The notes under the pieces: model-generated | The model's database searches: none | Seen by the model: the letters and a program-made list of their open reading frames with translations, nothing else | Told to the model about the DNA's origin: nothing | Assembly: GCA_017623655.1 (NCBI GenBank) | Contig: JAGAON010000004.1 | Location: 1 to 64,000, forward strand | From: Prevotella sp. | GTDB lineage: Bacteria; Bacteroidota; Bacteroidia; Bacteroidales; Bacteroidaceae | DNA: 64,000 nucleotides | Reading direction: 5' to 3' | Made by a program: the position numbers and the translations under genes | Shown here: positions 8,513 to 17,492 of the stretch, piece after piece | Layout: every line of letters starts with the position of its first letter | Numbering within the stretch: the stretch's first letter is position 1

Positions 8513-10030
8513 ATGAAAATACTTACAGCATCACAGATTCACGAGCTTGACAAGTACACTATCGAGCATGAGCCTATCACATCCGTCAAGCTGATGGAGC
8601 GTGCCGCAGAGGCATTGGCGGAAAACATATCCATACGTTGGGACGAGACCACACCCATGGTAGCGTTTGCCGGACCGGGAAACAACGGCGGAGACACGCT
8701 CGCCGTGACCCGGCTGCTGAGACAGGCGGGATATGACGTGACGGCATATCTCTTCAACGTCAACGGCAAGCTGTCCCCCGACTGCCTTGAAAACATGAAC
8801 CTTCTGAAGAAGAAATATCCCGACGCGCTGAAAGAGGTGAACAAAGAGTTCGACCCGCCAAGGCTGGCCAGGGAGACGGTGGTGATAGACGGCCTCTTCG
8901 GCTCAGGCCTCAACAAGCCCCTTACGGGCGGTTTCGCCGAAGTGGTGAGATACATCAACCAGTCCGATGCCACCGTGGTGAGCGTTGACATACCGTCGGG
9001 ACTGATGACGGAGGACAACACCTTCAACGTGAAGTCAAACATAATAAACGCCGACTACACCCTGACGCTGGGCATGAAGAAACTCTGCATGATGATGGCC
9101 GACAACCAGCAGTATGTGGGAGAGGTGCAGGTGCTCAACATAGGGCTAAGCGAGGAGTTCATAGAAAACACCCCGACACAGTGCAGCATCTTGACAGAAG
9201 AGAAGGTAGCGGTCCTCATGACGCCGCGGAATGACTTTGCCCACAAGGGGACCATGGGTCACGCGCTGCTTGTGGCCGGCTCACGCGGCATGGCGGGAGC
9301 GGCCGTGCTTGCAGCAAAGGCGTGCCTGCGCTCCGGTGCGGGCAAGGTGACGGTACACACGCCACAGTGCAACAACGACATAATGCAGATCAGCATACCG
9401 GAGGTTATAGTGCAGCCGGACAGGGGAGAGGACACCTTCACGCAGGCCACGGACGCCAACCAATACAGCGCCATGGGCATAGGCCCCGGACTGGGCGTGA
9501 CGGAAAACACCGCAATAGCGCTGATGACACAAATCAGAAGCGCACGCGTGCCGGTCGTTGTAGATGCCGACGCCATCAACATACTGGCCTCGCACAGGGC
9601 GTGGCTGCAACAGTTGCCGGACGGAATGATATTCACCCCTCACCCAAGGGAGATGGACCGGCTGCTCGACACACCGCCCGCCGACGACTACGACCGCATG
9701 ATGAGGGCGAGCGACATGGCGCAGAGGCTCCGTGCGTTCATCGTGCTGAAAGGGCATTACAGCGCACTGTGTCTGCCCAACGGCAACATAACATTCAACA
9801 GTACGGGCAATGCCGGCATGGCGACAGCCGGTTCCGGCGACGTGCTGACGGGCATAATAACCGCATTGCTGGCGCGCGGATACAGCCAGCAGGACGCCGC
9901 CACGATAGGAATGTACCTGCACGGCCTTGCGGGCGACATCGCAATGCAGGAGAAAGGCATGGAGAGCCTCATGGCGAGCGACATCATCGACAGCCTGCCG
10001 CGTGCGTTCCGTATGCTGGAAACATTATAG
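8513..10030 (+). CDS. nnr: Bifunctional NAD(P)H-hydrate epimerase / ADP-dependent dehydratase
   Basis: 505 residues from the start MKILTASQIHELD; the open frame upstream to 8393 lacks family similarity. The N-terminal half (~1-220) is the YjeF_N epimerase with FAGPGNNGGD and DGLFGSGL. The C-terminal half (~230-505) is the carbohydrate-kinase-like dehydratase with FTPHPREM and the GSGDVLTG motif. Together they repair damaged NADHX/NADPHX. Divergent from hpt; a -7-like TAATTTTG is at 8388-8395. Confidence 0.95.
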   Translation: MKILTASQIHELDKYTIEHEPITSVKLMERAAEALAENISIRWDETTPMVAFAGPGNNGGDTLAVTRLLRQAGYDVTAYLFNVNGKLSPDCLENMNLLKKKYPDALKEVNKEFDPPRLARETVVIDGLFGSGLNKPLTGGFAEVVRYINQSDATVVSVDIPSGLMTEDNTFNVKSNIINADYTLTLGMKKLCMMMADNQQYVGEVQVLNIGLSEEFIENTPTQCSILTEEKVAVLMTPRNDFAHKGTMGHALLVAGSRGMAGAAVLAAKACLRSGAGKVTVHTPQCNNDIMQISIPEVIVQPDRGEDTFTQATDANQYSAMGIGPGLGVTENTAIALMTQIRSARVPVVVDADAINILASHRAWLQQLPDGMIFTPHPREMDRLLDTPPADDYDRMMRASDMAQRLRAFIVLKGHYSALCLPNGNITFNSTGNAGMATAGSGDVLTGIITALLARGYSQQDAATIGMYLHGLAGDIAMQEKGMESLMASDIIDSLPRAFRMLETL

Positions 10031-10082
10031 GCCGCACACGGATAGCCGTCCTTTTGGAATGGCAGCGGATATTCCCCATTTT

Positions 10083-10167
10083 GCAAACAGGTGCTGATTA
10101 CATCGTAATCAGCACCTGTTTGTCATGTAATCAGCGGCAAATTACAATGTAATCAGCACCCTTTTAC
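10083..10167. repeat. GGTGCTGATTAC/GTAATCAGCACC modular repeat
   Basis: Begins with the palindrome CAGGTGCTGATTAC-ATC-GTAATCAGCACCTG, then two further GTAATCAGC words, ending GCACCCTTTTAC. It lies between the convergent nnr and EamA genes and could fold as a bidirectional hairpin. Confidence 0.9.
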
Positions 10168-10189
10168 GGAGCTACTTGCCGGTAACGCT

Positions 10190-11107
10190 TTAGCGTATGC
10201 TTTCCCTACGCTTTTTCCAAGTCAGCATGGCGACGGATATAAGGATGAGAATGCCGCCAGCAACGGTGGCTGTCCCGCACGTTTCTCCCAGCAGAAGCAC
10301 GCCGACAACCATTGCCGTCAGCGGTTCGAAAGCACCGAGGATGGCCACAATGGTGGTGTCAACAATGCGCAGGGCCATGGTGACGCAGATGTTGCTGAAA
10401 GCCGTCGGCAGCAGGCCGAGCAGCAGTAGGTTGACCCATGAGGCTGTGCCGGTGATGGGGTGTATGCCGCCTTCGAAGGCGAGGACATACACGGCGGTGT
10501 AGAGAAAGGCGGTGAAGAAAATGTAAAAAGTCAGTTTCAGACTCGGCATCTTGCTTATTTTCAGCCGCGGCAACAGCACAAGATACGCGCCGTAGCCCAT
10601 GCCCGAACACAGGCCGAGGAACACTCCCCACGCGGAGAAGCGTGCGTCGTCGGCGAAGAAGCCCGACAACAGCATCACGCCGAGTGTGGCGAGGACGAGG
10701 GCGACGCCCTTTTTGGGGGACAGCCGCTCGTGGAGGAAGAGAAGACCGATTACGGTACACCAGATGGGGTTGGTGTAGATGAGTGACGTCGCCACACCGG
10801 AAGAGATGTAATCGTAGCTGACGAAGAGCGTTATGGCGCAGATGATGTAAAGCAGGGAGAGCAGGGAGATGCGTCCGAAGTCGGCCCATGAGATGCGCAA
10901 CGACACCTGGCGGTAAAGCAGGAAGGCCAGCATGAAGATGGCGCCGAACAGGAACCGGTAGAGGATGATGCTGCAATAGCCCATGCCTGTGGCTATGACA
11001 GGAATGGTGAACAGCGGTATCAGTCCGAATGACGCGCCAGAAACGATGGCGAGAAAGAACCCCCAACCTTGGTTGCCAGGTTGGATGGAGTGGCTGTTGT
11101 TATCCAT
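10190..11107 (-). CDS. EamA/DMT-family transporter
   Basis: 305 residues with about ten hydrophobic segments in two EamA repeats (first ~15-145, second ~160-300). Typical features include SGVATSLIYTNPIWCTVIGLLFLHERLS at the end of repeat one and a basic C-terminus (KKRRES). Family members export or import amino acids, nucleosides or sugars across the inner membrane; the substrate cannot be told. It stands alone, with a repeat downstream. Confidence 0.88.
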   Translation of the reverse strand: MDNNSHSIQPGNQGWGFFLAIVSGASFGLIPLFTIPVIATGMGYCSIILYRFLFGAIFMLAFLLYRQVSLRISWADFGRISLLSLLYIICAITLFVSYDYISSGVATSLIYTNPIWCTVIGLLFLHERLSPKKGVALVLATLGVMLLSGFFADDARFSAWGVFLGLCSGMGYGAYLVLLPRLKISKMPSLKLTFYIFFTAFLYTAVYVLAFEGGIHPITGTASWVNLLLLGLLPTAFSNICVTMALRIVDTTIVAILGAFEPLTAMVVGVLLLGETCGTATVAGGILILISVAMLTWKKRRESIR

Positions 11108-11187
11108 TTATACTTGTTGTTTTTGTCTTCCGCCTCTGTTTTGCCCATTGGTTGCTTCGGAGGCGGCATCACATTGCCTTTTAAGAC

Positions 11188-11631
11188 TTACCGTTTTTGG
11201 ACGGCGTCCGGTGCTGCCGGTGCGTCAGAAGCCTTGTCACTGCCGCCGGCAGGTGAGGAGTGTTTGTTTACCGTGACCACAAATTGTTTTATGATATAGT
11301 TCTGTGTGGACATATCATCAATGGTTTCCGACTGGTCATGGATGAATTTCCGGAGCGCGTTGGCATAGATACGCGTGGAATAGTTGTCGCCGGAGGATTG
11401 GAAATACGCTATGTTGTCCAACGCCTCCTGACACAAGGCCGCCGTGGACTGTATGTCATCGTGGAGCAGCATCTGCCTGATGTCGCGCTTCATGACCTCC
11501 GCCAGTTCTACAATGGCCGCCGAGTCGGGTTTCTCCAAATATGTGGTGTCAACGGTATTTCCCTGCTGCGTCTTGCCGCCGCATGAGGGAAGGAGCAGGG
11601 GAAGCATAAGAAGAAAAATGTAACGTTTCAT
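11188..11631 (-). CDS. Small lipoprotein of unknown function
   Basis: 147 residues from the start MKRYIFLLMLPLLLPSC. The longer frame to 11727 lacks a signal and is rejected. Lipobox LPSC, then a mostly helical domain (~40-125) and a low-complexity Gly/Ala/Pro tail (SPAGGSDKASDAPAAPDA). No family recognised. A minus-strand TATCTTTG (-7-like) is at 11732-11725, about 95 nt before the start. Divergent from the GNAT-like gene. Confidence 0.65.
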   Translation of the reverse strand: MKRYIFLLMLPLLLPSCGGKTQQGNTVDTTYLEKPDSAAIVELAEVMKRDIRQMLLHDDIQSTAALCQEALDNIAYFQSSGDNYSTRIYANALRKFIHDQSETIDDMSTQNYIIKQFVVTVNKHSSPAGGSDKASDAPAAPDAVQKR

Positions 11632-11790
11632 ATATGTCGGTAGTATTTTCAGGTGTTCATATCGCCGGGACACGTTTCCGTCGGCATCCGTGCAGGCGGA
11701 AAGCCGTGCCGGGATAATCCTTTGCAAAGATAATAAAAAAAGGGGAATAACTTGGTAGAATGATTTTTTTTTTTTAATTTTGCCGGTAAA

Positions 11791-12744
11791 ATGGTCAGAT
11801 TGGTGCGATATACCGCTGCCGACGCGGCACGGTGGGACGACTTTGTGAGGGTTTCAAGAAATGGAACCTTCCTCTTTCTGCGTGCGTATATGGACTATCA
11901 TCGCGACAGGTTCAATGACCATTCGCTGCTGTTCCTTGACGAAAGGGAGCGGTTGGTGGCCGTAATGCCGTGCAATGAGGACGGGAAGACGCTGCACAGC
12001 CATCAGGGACTGACATACGGCGGCTTCATATTGTCACCCAAGACACATGCGGACGAGGTGCGGCAGCTGTTTGACGCCACCGCGGACTATCTGCGCCGGC
12101 AGGGGTTCAGGGAGTGGATATACAAGCCGGTGCCGACGATATACCACAGGATGCCGTCGCAGGAGGAGGATTATTTCCTTTGGAAAAACAGGGCGGAGAT
12201 GGTGGAATGCAACCTAAGCAGCACCGTGGACTACCGCGGCGGGTTGTCACTCAATGCGGAATATTGCCGCCGTAACGCCGTGACAAGGCTTGCAAGACAA
12301 GGGGCAAGGCTTGACATGACGGCCGAAACGGACGCTTTCTGGCCGGTGTTGGAGAAGTGTCTGGAAGACAGGTACAACGCAAGACCGGTGCATTCGCTGA
12401 AAGAAATGAAGCTGTTGCATCGCTTGTTCCCCGACAATATAAGATGCTGCACGGTGACGGATGCCGCCGGTGACATCCTTGCCGGCGTGATATTGTATGA
12501 GGCGGGGCAGGTAGTTCATGCGCAATACAGTGCCGCCACCGAACGGGGCAGGCGCATAGGGGCGCAGGATTTCCTGTATTTGTCACTGGTAAACCATTAT
12601 AGGGAGATGCCGTCAGTACGTTTTTTCGACTTCGGAACAAGCAACGAGGACGGCGGAAAGGTGCTGAACACGTCACTGAACAGATACAAAGAGGGCTTCG
12701 GGGCGAGGGGAACGGCATACAGGAAGTACCGGATTGAGTTGTAG
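11791..12744 (+). CDS. GNAT/FemAB-like acyltransferase domain protein
   Basis: 317 residues. The pattern matches the BioF2-like/FemAB GNAT group: N-terminal WDDFVRVSRNGTFLFLRAYMDYH, central GGFILSPKTHADEV, and C-terminal HAQYSAATERGRRIGAQDFLYLSL and FFDFGTSNEDGG. Such enzymes transfer acyl or amino-acyl groups, often during cell-wall or glycan assembly. It sits beside an FdtA-like sugar gene, a flippase and an ATP-grasp enzyme, which favours a role in surface glycan modification. TAATTTTG (11775-11782) ends 8 nt before the ATG with CTTG 20 nt further up, so the mRNA may be nearly leaderless. Confidence 0.8.
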   Translation: MVRLVRYTAADAARWDDFVRVSRNGTFLFLRAYMDYHRDRFNDHSLLFLDERERLVAVMPCNEDGKTLHSHQGLTYGGFILSPKTHADEVRQLFDATADYLRRQGFREWIYKPVPTIYHRMPSQEEDYFLWKNRAEMVECNLSSTVDYRGGLSLNAEYCRRNAVTRLARQGARLDMTAETDAFWPVLEKCLEDRYNARPVHSLKEMKLLHRLFPDNIRCCTVTDAAGDILAGVILYEAGQVVHAQYSAATERGRRIGAQDFLYLSLVNHYREMPSVRFFDFGTSNEDGGKVLNTSLNRYKEGFGARGTAYRKYRIEL

Positions 12745-12746
12745 CC

Positions 12747-12830
12747 CCTCCCCCTTCCCCTCCCGAGGGAGGGGTGTTGATACCGCCAAAGGTATTGTCT
12801 CTCCCCCCTCGGGGGAGCCGGAGGGGCTAC
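12747..12830. repeat. CCCCTCCC/GGGGGAG inverted repeat
   Basis: GTAGCCCCTCC at the left pairs with GGAGGGGCTAC at the right, with an inner CCTCCCGAGGGAGG and CTCCCCCCTCGGGGGAG and the words TACCGCCAAAGGTATTG. A related copy in opposite orientation is at 53747-53818. It lies between convergent genes. Confidence 0.85.
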
Positions 12831-13228
12831 TTCACCATCTTCTTGTACGTCTTGTAGTTCCTGATGTAGTCGTCCTCGTCATAATATTCCTCCGCCATCA
12901 CCATGCAGACGGCGCCGGAGGAGAAGTCTTCCAGCGTGCGCCAAACACCCGGATATATCAGCAAACCCTCCCAAGGATGGTTCAACAGGTACGTCTTTTT
13001 CTCCTTGCCGTTATCGAGTGTGACGGAGAACGAGCCGCTTGTAGCCACAAGAAACTCGTGGATGGCCTTGTGGGCGTGGCCTCCACGTTTGCCGCCTCCG
13101 GGCACATCGTAGGTCCAGTAGATGCGTTTCACCTCGAAAGGGATGTCCTTGCACTGCTCGCAGACGGTGAGGTTGCCGCGCGGATCGGCTATCTTCGGAA
13201 GGCTGATGATTTCTCCTAATGGTTTCAT
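12827..13228 (-). CDS. FdtA/WxcM-like sugar 3,4-ketoisomerase
   Basis: 133 residues from the start MKPLGEIISLPKIADPRGNL; the frame extends to 13444 only over the flippase gene. It is a cupin of the FdtA/QdtA family: RIYWTYDVPGGGKRGGHAHK carries the conserved HAH, followed by LIYPGVWRTLEDFS. The family isomerises dTDP-4-keto-6-deoxyglucose to the 3-keto sugar for 3-amino-deoxysugar synthesis. No aminotransferase is nearby, so the pathway partner lies elsewhere. Divergent from the flippase gene, with a -7-like TAACTTTG on the minus strand ~24 nt upstream. Confidence 0.88.
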   Translation of the reverse strand: MKPLGEIISLPKIADPRGNLTVCEQCKDIPFEVKRIYWTYDVPGGGKRGGHAHKAIHEFLVATSGSFSVTLDNGKEKKTYLLNHPWEGLLIYPGVWRTLEDFSSGAVCMVMAEEYYDEDDYIRNYKTYKKMVK

Positions 13229-13301
13229 GCTATATAGGTTTTGATGCGATTGCAAAGTTAACAATAAATATTCAGACAGCAAAGAAAACGTAATAAAAGA
13301 A

Positions 13302-14762
13302 ATGTCGGAAAACAAATATAACGTAGTATTGAAGGCTACAAGCTTCTTTGGCGGTGTGCAGGGGCTGAACATAGTCCTCAATGTCATACGCACAAAGATA
13401 GTGGCGGTGCTTCTCGGCCCCGAAGGTGTGGGTCTGAACGCCATCTATAACGAGACGCGGGAGACGTTGCACAGTACCTCTAACCTCGGACTTGACGTCA
13501 GCGGAGTGCGCGGAGTGTCCATGGCGTATGAGGAAATGCTTGCCGCCGGGAGCGAGAGCGAGAAGTCTTTGCTGCGCGAAAAGATTTCCGGCGAGGTGCG
13601 GTTGCTACGCTCCTGGGTGGTGTTGCTTGCCCTTTTCGGCACGTTTCTGTGCATGGTGTTCGCCGCACCGCTGTCCCTTCTCACCTTCGGCGACTACGAA
13701 CACACGTGGGGTTACGTGCTGTTGTCGCCGGCAGTAGGCTTCAGCACCGTGCTATGCGGCGAGCTTGCCGTGCTGAAAGGGTTGCGGCAGCTGAAGTGGA
13801 TAGCCACGGTTTCCGTGCTGAAAATGGTGGCCGGCCTTGTGGTTACATTACCTATATATTATATATGGGGCATAGACGGAGTGCTGGCGGCACTTGTCGC
13901 CCTCTTTTTCGTGTGTATGTTGCTGGCCTGCCACTACGGCAACAAGGCGGAAAAGTTCAGCGTTATCTTCACGAAACGCGAGTTACGGAGAGGACACAAG
14001 ATGCTGACCGTAGGCTTCAACTTCGTTGTTTGCAGCATAATAGCCCACCTTTCGCTGCTTGGCATACAGGTATATCTCAACAACGTGGCGTCACTTGAAA
14101 TAGTAGGCCTGTATAATTCCGGCTATTCGCTGACCATGACGTATGCCGGCATGGTCTTCTCCGCGATAGACATGGACTACTTTCCCCGCCTCACCGGTGT
14201 CATAACAGACTGCAAGGAGCGCGCCGACACGCTGCTGAAGCAGATGGATGTGGTGGCAATGCTGGCCACTCCGTTATGCGTCGGCATGACAGTAGCCCTC
14301 CCCATGCTTGTGCCACTGCTGCTCGACGGACGTTTTGAGACCGTGATACCAATGGCCCAGGCGGCCACGGTGGGCCTTCTGTTCAGGGCGATATACCTCC
14401 CCAACGCCTATATGTCGCTGGCGGCGGGAGACAACAAGACATTCCTTGCGATAAACATAGTGGGCGCCGTCGATATATTGCTGGTGCTTGTGGGGTATCA
14501 CTACTACGGCCTGACGGGCATGGGCGTGGCACTTACCATCCAGAACGGCATCGATATGCTTCTCGTCCTTGCCGTTTCCAAGTGGAAATACGGCATACGT
14601 TTCACCCTCTCACGGGGCTTCTCGCTGTGCATATACACCGCCTTCCTGTGTCTGACGTATGCCGCTTGCCGTACGCTCACAGGCTGGGAATATTGGATTA
14701 CGGGCACTGTGCTGACGCTTTTGACGGTACTTTACTCTTACAAAAAATACAAGAAGGCATGA
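13302..14762 (+). CDS. Wzx-like O-antigen/polysaccharide flippase
   Basis: 486 residues with about 12-14 membrane segments. The N-terminus KATSFFGGVQGLNIVLNVIRTKIVAVLLGPEGVGL matches the O-antigen translocase branch of the MOP superfamily, which moves lipid-linked oligosaccharide units across the inner membrane. The stop overlaps the next gene start by 4 nt (ATGA at 14759-14762), so the two are translationally coupled. There is no glycosyltransferase cluster around it. Confidence 0.9.
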   Translation: MSENKYNVVLKATSFFGGVQGLNIVLNVIRTKIVAVLLGPEGVGLNAIYNETRETLHSTSNLGLDVSGVRGVSMAYEEMLAAGSESEKSLLREKISGEVRLLRSWVVLLALFGTFLCMVFAAPLSLLTFGDYEHTWGYVLLSPAVGFSTVLCGELAVLKGLRQLKWIATVSVLKMVAGLVVTLPIYYIWGIDGVLAALVALFFVCMLLACHYGNKAEKFSVIFTKRELRRGHKMLTVGFNFVVCSIIAHLSLLGIQVYLNNVASLEIVGLYNSGYSLTMTYAGMVFSAIDMDYFPRLTGVITDCKERADTLLKQMDVVAMLATPLCVGMTVALPMLVPLLLDGRFETVIPMAQAATVGLLFRAIYLPNAYMSLAAGDNKTFLAINIVGAVDILLVLVGYHYYGLTGMGVALTIQNGIDMLLVLAVSKWKYGIRFTLSRGFSLCIYTAFLCLTYAACRTLTGWEYWITGTVLTLLTVLYSYKKYKKA

Positions 14763-15943
14763 AACAGAAACGTATAATGGTTCTCGGCGGCAACATAGTG
14801 CAGGCCGAAGCCACACTCGCGGCAAAGCGACTGGGATATTACACCATAAGCACCGACCTGCATCCGGACAATCCCGGTCATGCCATAGCCGACGAATACT
14901 GCCCTGTTGACATCATAGACAGGCAGGCAGTACTGCGCGAGGCACGCCGTCTGGAGATAGACGGCATAGTGCCCTACACATCGGACATACTCGCCCCGGT
15001 GGCCTCTTACGTGGCGGAAAGGATGTCACTGCCGGGCAATCCCCACGAGACAGTGGAGATAATGACACACAAAAACCGCTTCCGCGAATTTCTCGCAAGC
15101 CACGGTTTCCCCACTCCGCGCGGCAGAGGCTTCCGCGACATGAATGAGGCGGTGGCGTTCTTCCGCACGCTTGGCGGCCCGGCAATGCTGAAACCGGTGG
15201 ATAATGCGGGCAGCAAAGGCGTGTTCCGGATAGACAGCGAGGACGACATACGCCAGCACTGGGACGAGACTATGGGCTATTCCTTGGAGAAGACAGCCAT
15301 CGTGGAGCAGTTCGTCGAGCGTCAGGGCTTGCAGCAGGACGGCGACATCTTCGTCATAGACGGCCGCATCGCCTTCTGGGGAGTGGGCGACCAGTACAAA
15401 GACCCCATAGCGCCATATATGCCGGCGATGTACTCTTTCCCCTCAGTCATGCAGGAAGAATACCGCGAACGGGCGCAGGCCATGGTGCAGGAGGCACTAA
15501 CCGCCCTCGGTTTCAGGCAGGGGCCGTGCAACGTGGAGTATATAGTTGACACGAAAGGAGACATATACATACTGGAGATAGGCCCCCGCAACGGAGGCAA
15601 CCTCATACCGTTCGGCCTGCAAGAATGCACGGGTCTCGACCTCACGGAGCTGACAGTGCGTCAGGCTGTGGGCGAGAAAGTGGAGATACCCGGATGGCAT
15701 TACGACGGGGTCGGCGTCTCCCTGTTGCTGCATGTAAGGCGGGACGGCGTGTTCCACGGCGTGAAGGTGGCGGAGAGATACCGCGACAACATCCGCCGCA
15801 AATACCTTTTCCGCCGCGAGGGAGATGTGATGAAACGGTTTCACAATGGCGGCGACGCTGTCGGTTCGATGACATTCCGGTTTGACAACCGTGAAGAAAT
15901 GCAGCGGTTTATGGCTGACGAAAACGCCATAATAATAGAGTGA
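14759..15943 (+). CDS. ATP-grasp domain ligase
   Basis: 394 residues from the ATG overlapping the flippase stop. A Rossmann-like N-terminus (RIMVLGGNIVQAEATLAAKRLGY) precedes an ATP-grasp core: GGPAMLKPVDNAGSKGVF (ATP-binding loop), YSLEKTAIVEQFVER, and EIGPRNGGN (metal site). This resembles the carbamoyl-phosphate-synthase-like/PurK-like ATP-grasp proteins that join carboxylates to amines. Coupling to a flippase suggests that it modifies a surface glycan with an amino acid, or makes a precursor for it. That is inference; the substrate is unknown. Confidence 0.82.
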   Translation: MKQKRIMVLGGNIVQAEATLAAKRLGYYTISTDLHPDNPGHAIADEYCPVDIIDRQAVLREARRLEIDGIVPYTSDILAPVASYVAERMSLPGNPHETVEIMTHKNRFREFLASHGFPTPRGRGFRDMNEAVAFFRTLGGPAMLKPVDNAGSKGVFRIDSEDDIRQHWDETMGYSLEKTAIVEQFVERQGLQQDGDIFVIDGRIAFWGVGDQYKDPIAPYMPAMYSFPSVMQEEYRERAQAMVQEALTALGFRQGPCNVEYIVDTKGDIYILEIGPRNGGNLIPFGLQECTGLDLTELTVRQAVGEKVEIPGWHYDGVGVSLLLHVRRDGVFHGVKVAERYRDNIRRKYLFRREGDVMKRFHNGGDAVGSMTFRFDNREEMQRFMADENAIIIE

Positions 15944-15966
15944 CCTGGCAGGTGCATACCGCCTGT

Positions 15967-16055
15967 TTCGTAAAATGGTGCTGATTACATTGTAATCAGC
16001 ACCATTTTGTTATGCAATCAGCACCTGTTTACCGTGTAATCAGCACCCTTTTACT
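15967..16055. repeat. GGTGCTGATTAC/GTAATCAGCACC modular repeat
   Basis: Starts with the palindrome AATGGTGCTGATTAC-ATT-GTAATCAGCACCATT, followed by GCAATCAGCACCTGTTTAC and GTAATCAGCACCCTTTTAC. It sits after the ATP-grasp gene. Confidence 0.9.
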
Positions 16056-16466
16056 GATGAATTTGTATATCTTTGATTTATAGTGCTTTGTGAATGTGCG
16101 CCGATATGGCTTTAAGTGTAAGGCCTTGCGGTGGCGTGCGGTTTTGGCTTCAGCAGTGCATTGCCCGTGTGCGAGCGCGGGAAAAGGGTAATTTAATCCG
16201 TAGTGCGGGTATGCCGCGTATGCAGGAAAAGCGGTAACTTTGCAGGCAGGAAACGAAGGTAAGAATACTCTATTTCTACTATCTTTACATTAATCTCATT
16301 CTATTGACATTGGGATAACACAAAAAGCCGCGCCAATGCTGTGAAGCAATGGTGCGGCTGTTGTTTTTGTCCGTATGGTTGTATGTCGGGATTGTTTGGC
16401 CCGGGCACTTGTGTCCGTGTGCCTTTTTGCGGCTGTTTGCCTGTCGGGTTTACGGAGACATCATGG
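16056..16466. other. Intergenic stretch with promoter-like boxes and a terminator
   Basis: No coding sequence is supported. TATCTTTG (16068-16075) and TAACTTTG (16235-16242) look like Bacteroidetes -7 boxes on the plus strand but lack good -33 TTTG partners. The only firm element is the hairpin at 16326-16359. Confidence 0.5.
16324..16366. terminator. Strong bidirectional terminator hairpin
   Basis: AGCCGCGCCAATGCT (16326-16340) pairs with AGCAATGGTGCGGCT (16345-16359) around GTGA, flanked by AAAAA on the left and GTTGTTTTTG on the right. On the minus strand it ends the S41 peptidase transcript. Confidence 0.85.
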
Positions 16467-17480
16467 TTACGTCCCGAGAATGGCGCGCGCTTTCTCTATG
16501 ATGGTGTCAATTCCTTTCTGCATATCGTCGTCGGTGATGCCGACGTTTACATCCGGTTCTATGCCGTGTTCGGTGGAGTTGCCGTCCCTGTCGTACATGG
16601 GACAGGCGGAAAGGCGCACAGACCAGCCGTTGGGCAGTTCCGCCGAGTAGGGCAGGCCGGAACCGCCGCCGGTGGTGTCACCGACTACGGTGACGAGGGG
16701 CATGCACTTCATGTATTTCACGAACTCGTTGGCGGCGCTATATACGCTGCGGTTGGTCAGGACACAGGCTCTCTTCTGCCAGCGGATGCCGGCGGACGGG
16801 GCTATCCGTTGTTCCTTCTTGTCGGAGAAGTCGTCATGCCCCGTACCGGTCTTGTGCTGCATATAGCCCACGAGGGTGGTTTGGTTGCAGAAGCGTGCGG
16901 CCAGTTTCTCGGCTTCTGTAAGCATTCCCCCGCCGTTGTTGCGCACGTCTATGACAAGTCCTTGGCACGAGGCGAGATGGAGAAGCACCTCGTCTATGTT
17001 GCCGTCGCCTATCTCATCGGAGAAGCTGCCGATGTAAACATAGCCTATGTTGTCGTCAAGGATGCGGTAATACATTCCCGACGCTATCTTGTAGTCGGTG
17101 CCGAGGTAGCGGCGTTGGAGCGAGTCGGAGTAGTTGGCGGCATGGTTTTCCTTCCATGACCAGTTGCGGGCAATGTCAAAAGAGGCGGAGAGGTTGACGT
17201 GGCCGTCACGCAGTTCGCCTGTCATGTTGCCGAGAAACTCGAACAGTTGCGTTCTCGACATACGGTCATCGACATTGGCGGCATAGCGGGCGTGCACGTC
17301 ATCCCAATCTACACCGAGGCGTTGTTTCTTCTCGTTGAAGAAACAATAGCGTTCGTCCATTATCCTCCACAGCGCTTCCATGTTGTCGGAAGCGGTGTTG
17401 TCGTACTCATCTACATCCACGCATGAGGTGAGGATGAGCGGCAAGAGGAATGCTATATATATATGTGTCAGTGCTTTCAT
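16467..17480 (-). CDS. S41-family (C-terminal processing) peptidase lipoprotein
   Basis: 337 residues. Lipoprotein signal with lipobox LTSC. An N-terminal helical region (~30-105) with GELRDGHVNL precedes the S41 core: GLVIDVRNNGGGMLTEAEKL, then NRSVYSAANEFVKYM carrying the likely catalytic Ser, and VVGDTTGGGSG with the C-terminal HGIEPDV. It probably acts in the periplasm or at the outer membrane. Together with the downstream-transcribed outer-membrane-like gene it forms a minus-strand pair. The physiological substrate is not predictable. Confidence 0.9.
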   Translation of the reverse strand: MKALTHIYIAFLLPLILTSCVDVDEYDNTASDNMEALWRIMDERYCFFNEKKQRLGVDWDDVHARYAANVDDRMSRTQLFEFLGNMTGELRDGHVNLSASFDIARNWSWKENHAANYSDSLQRRYLGTDYKIASGMYYRILDDNIGYVYIGSFSDEIGDGNIDEVLLHLASCQGLVIDVRNNGGGMLTEAEKLAARFCNQTTLVGYMQHKTGTGHDDFSDKKEQRIAPSAGIRWQKRACVLTNRSVYSAANEFVKYMKCMPLVTVVGDTTGGGSGLPYSAELPNGWSVRLSACPMYDRDGNSTEHGIEPDVNVGITDDDMQKGIDTIIEKARAILGT

Positions 17481-17492
17481 TTGGTGGTGTCG

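Noticed and set aside
16235-16366. Small RNA between a TAACTTTG box and the terminator at 16326
   Set aside because: No -33 element at the right spacing, and the terminator is explained by the S41 peptidase gene.
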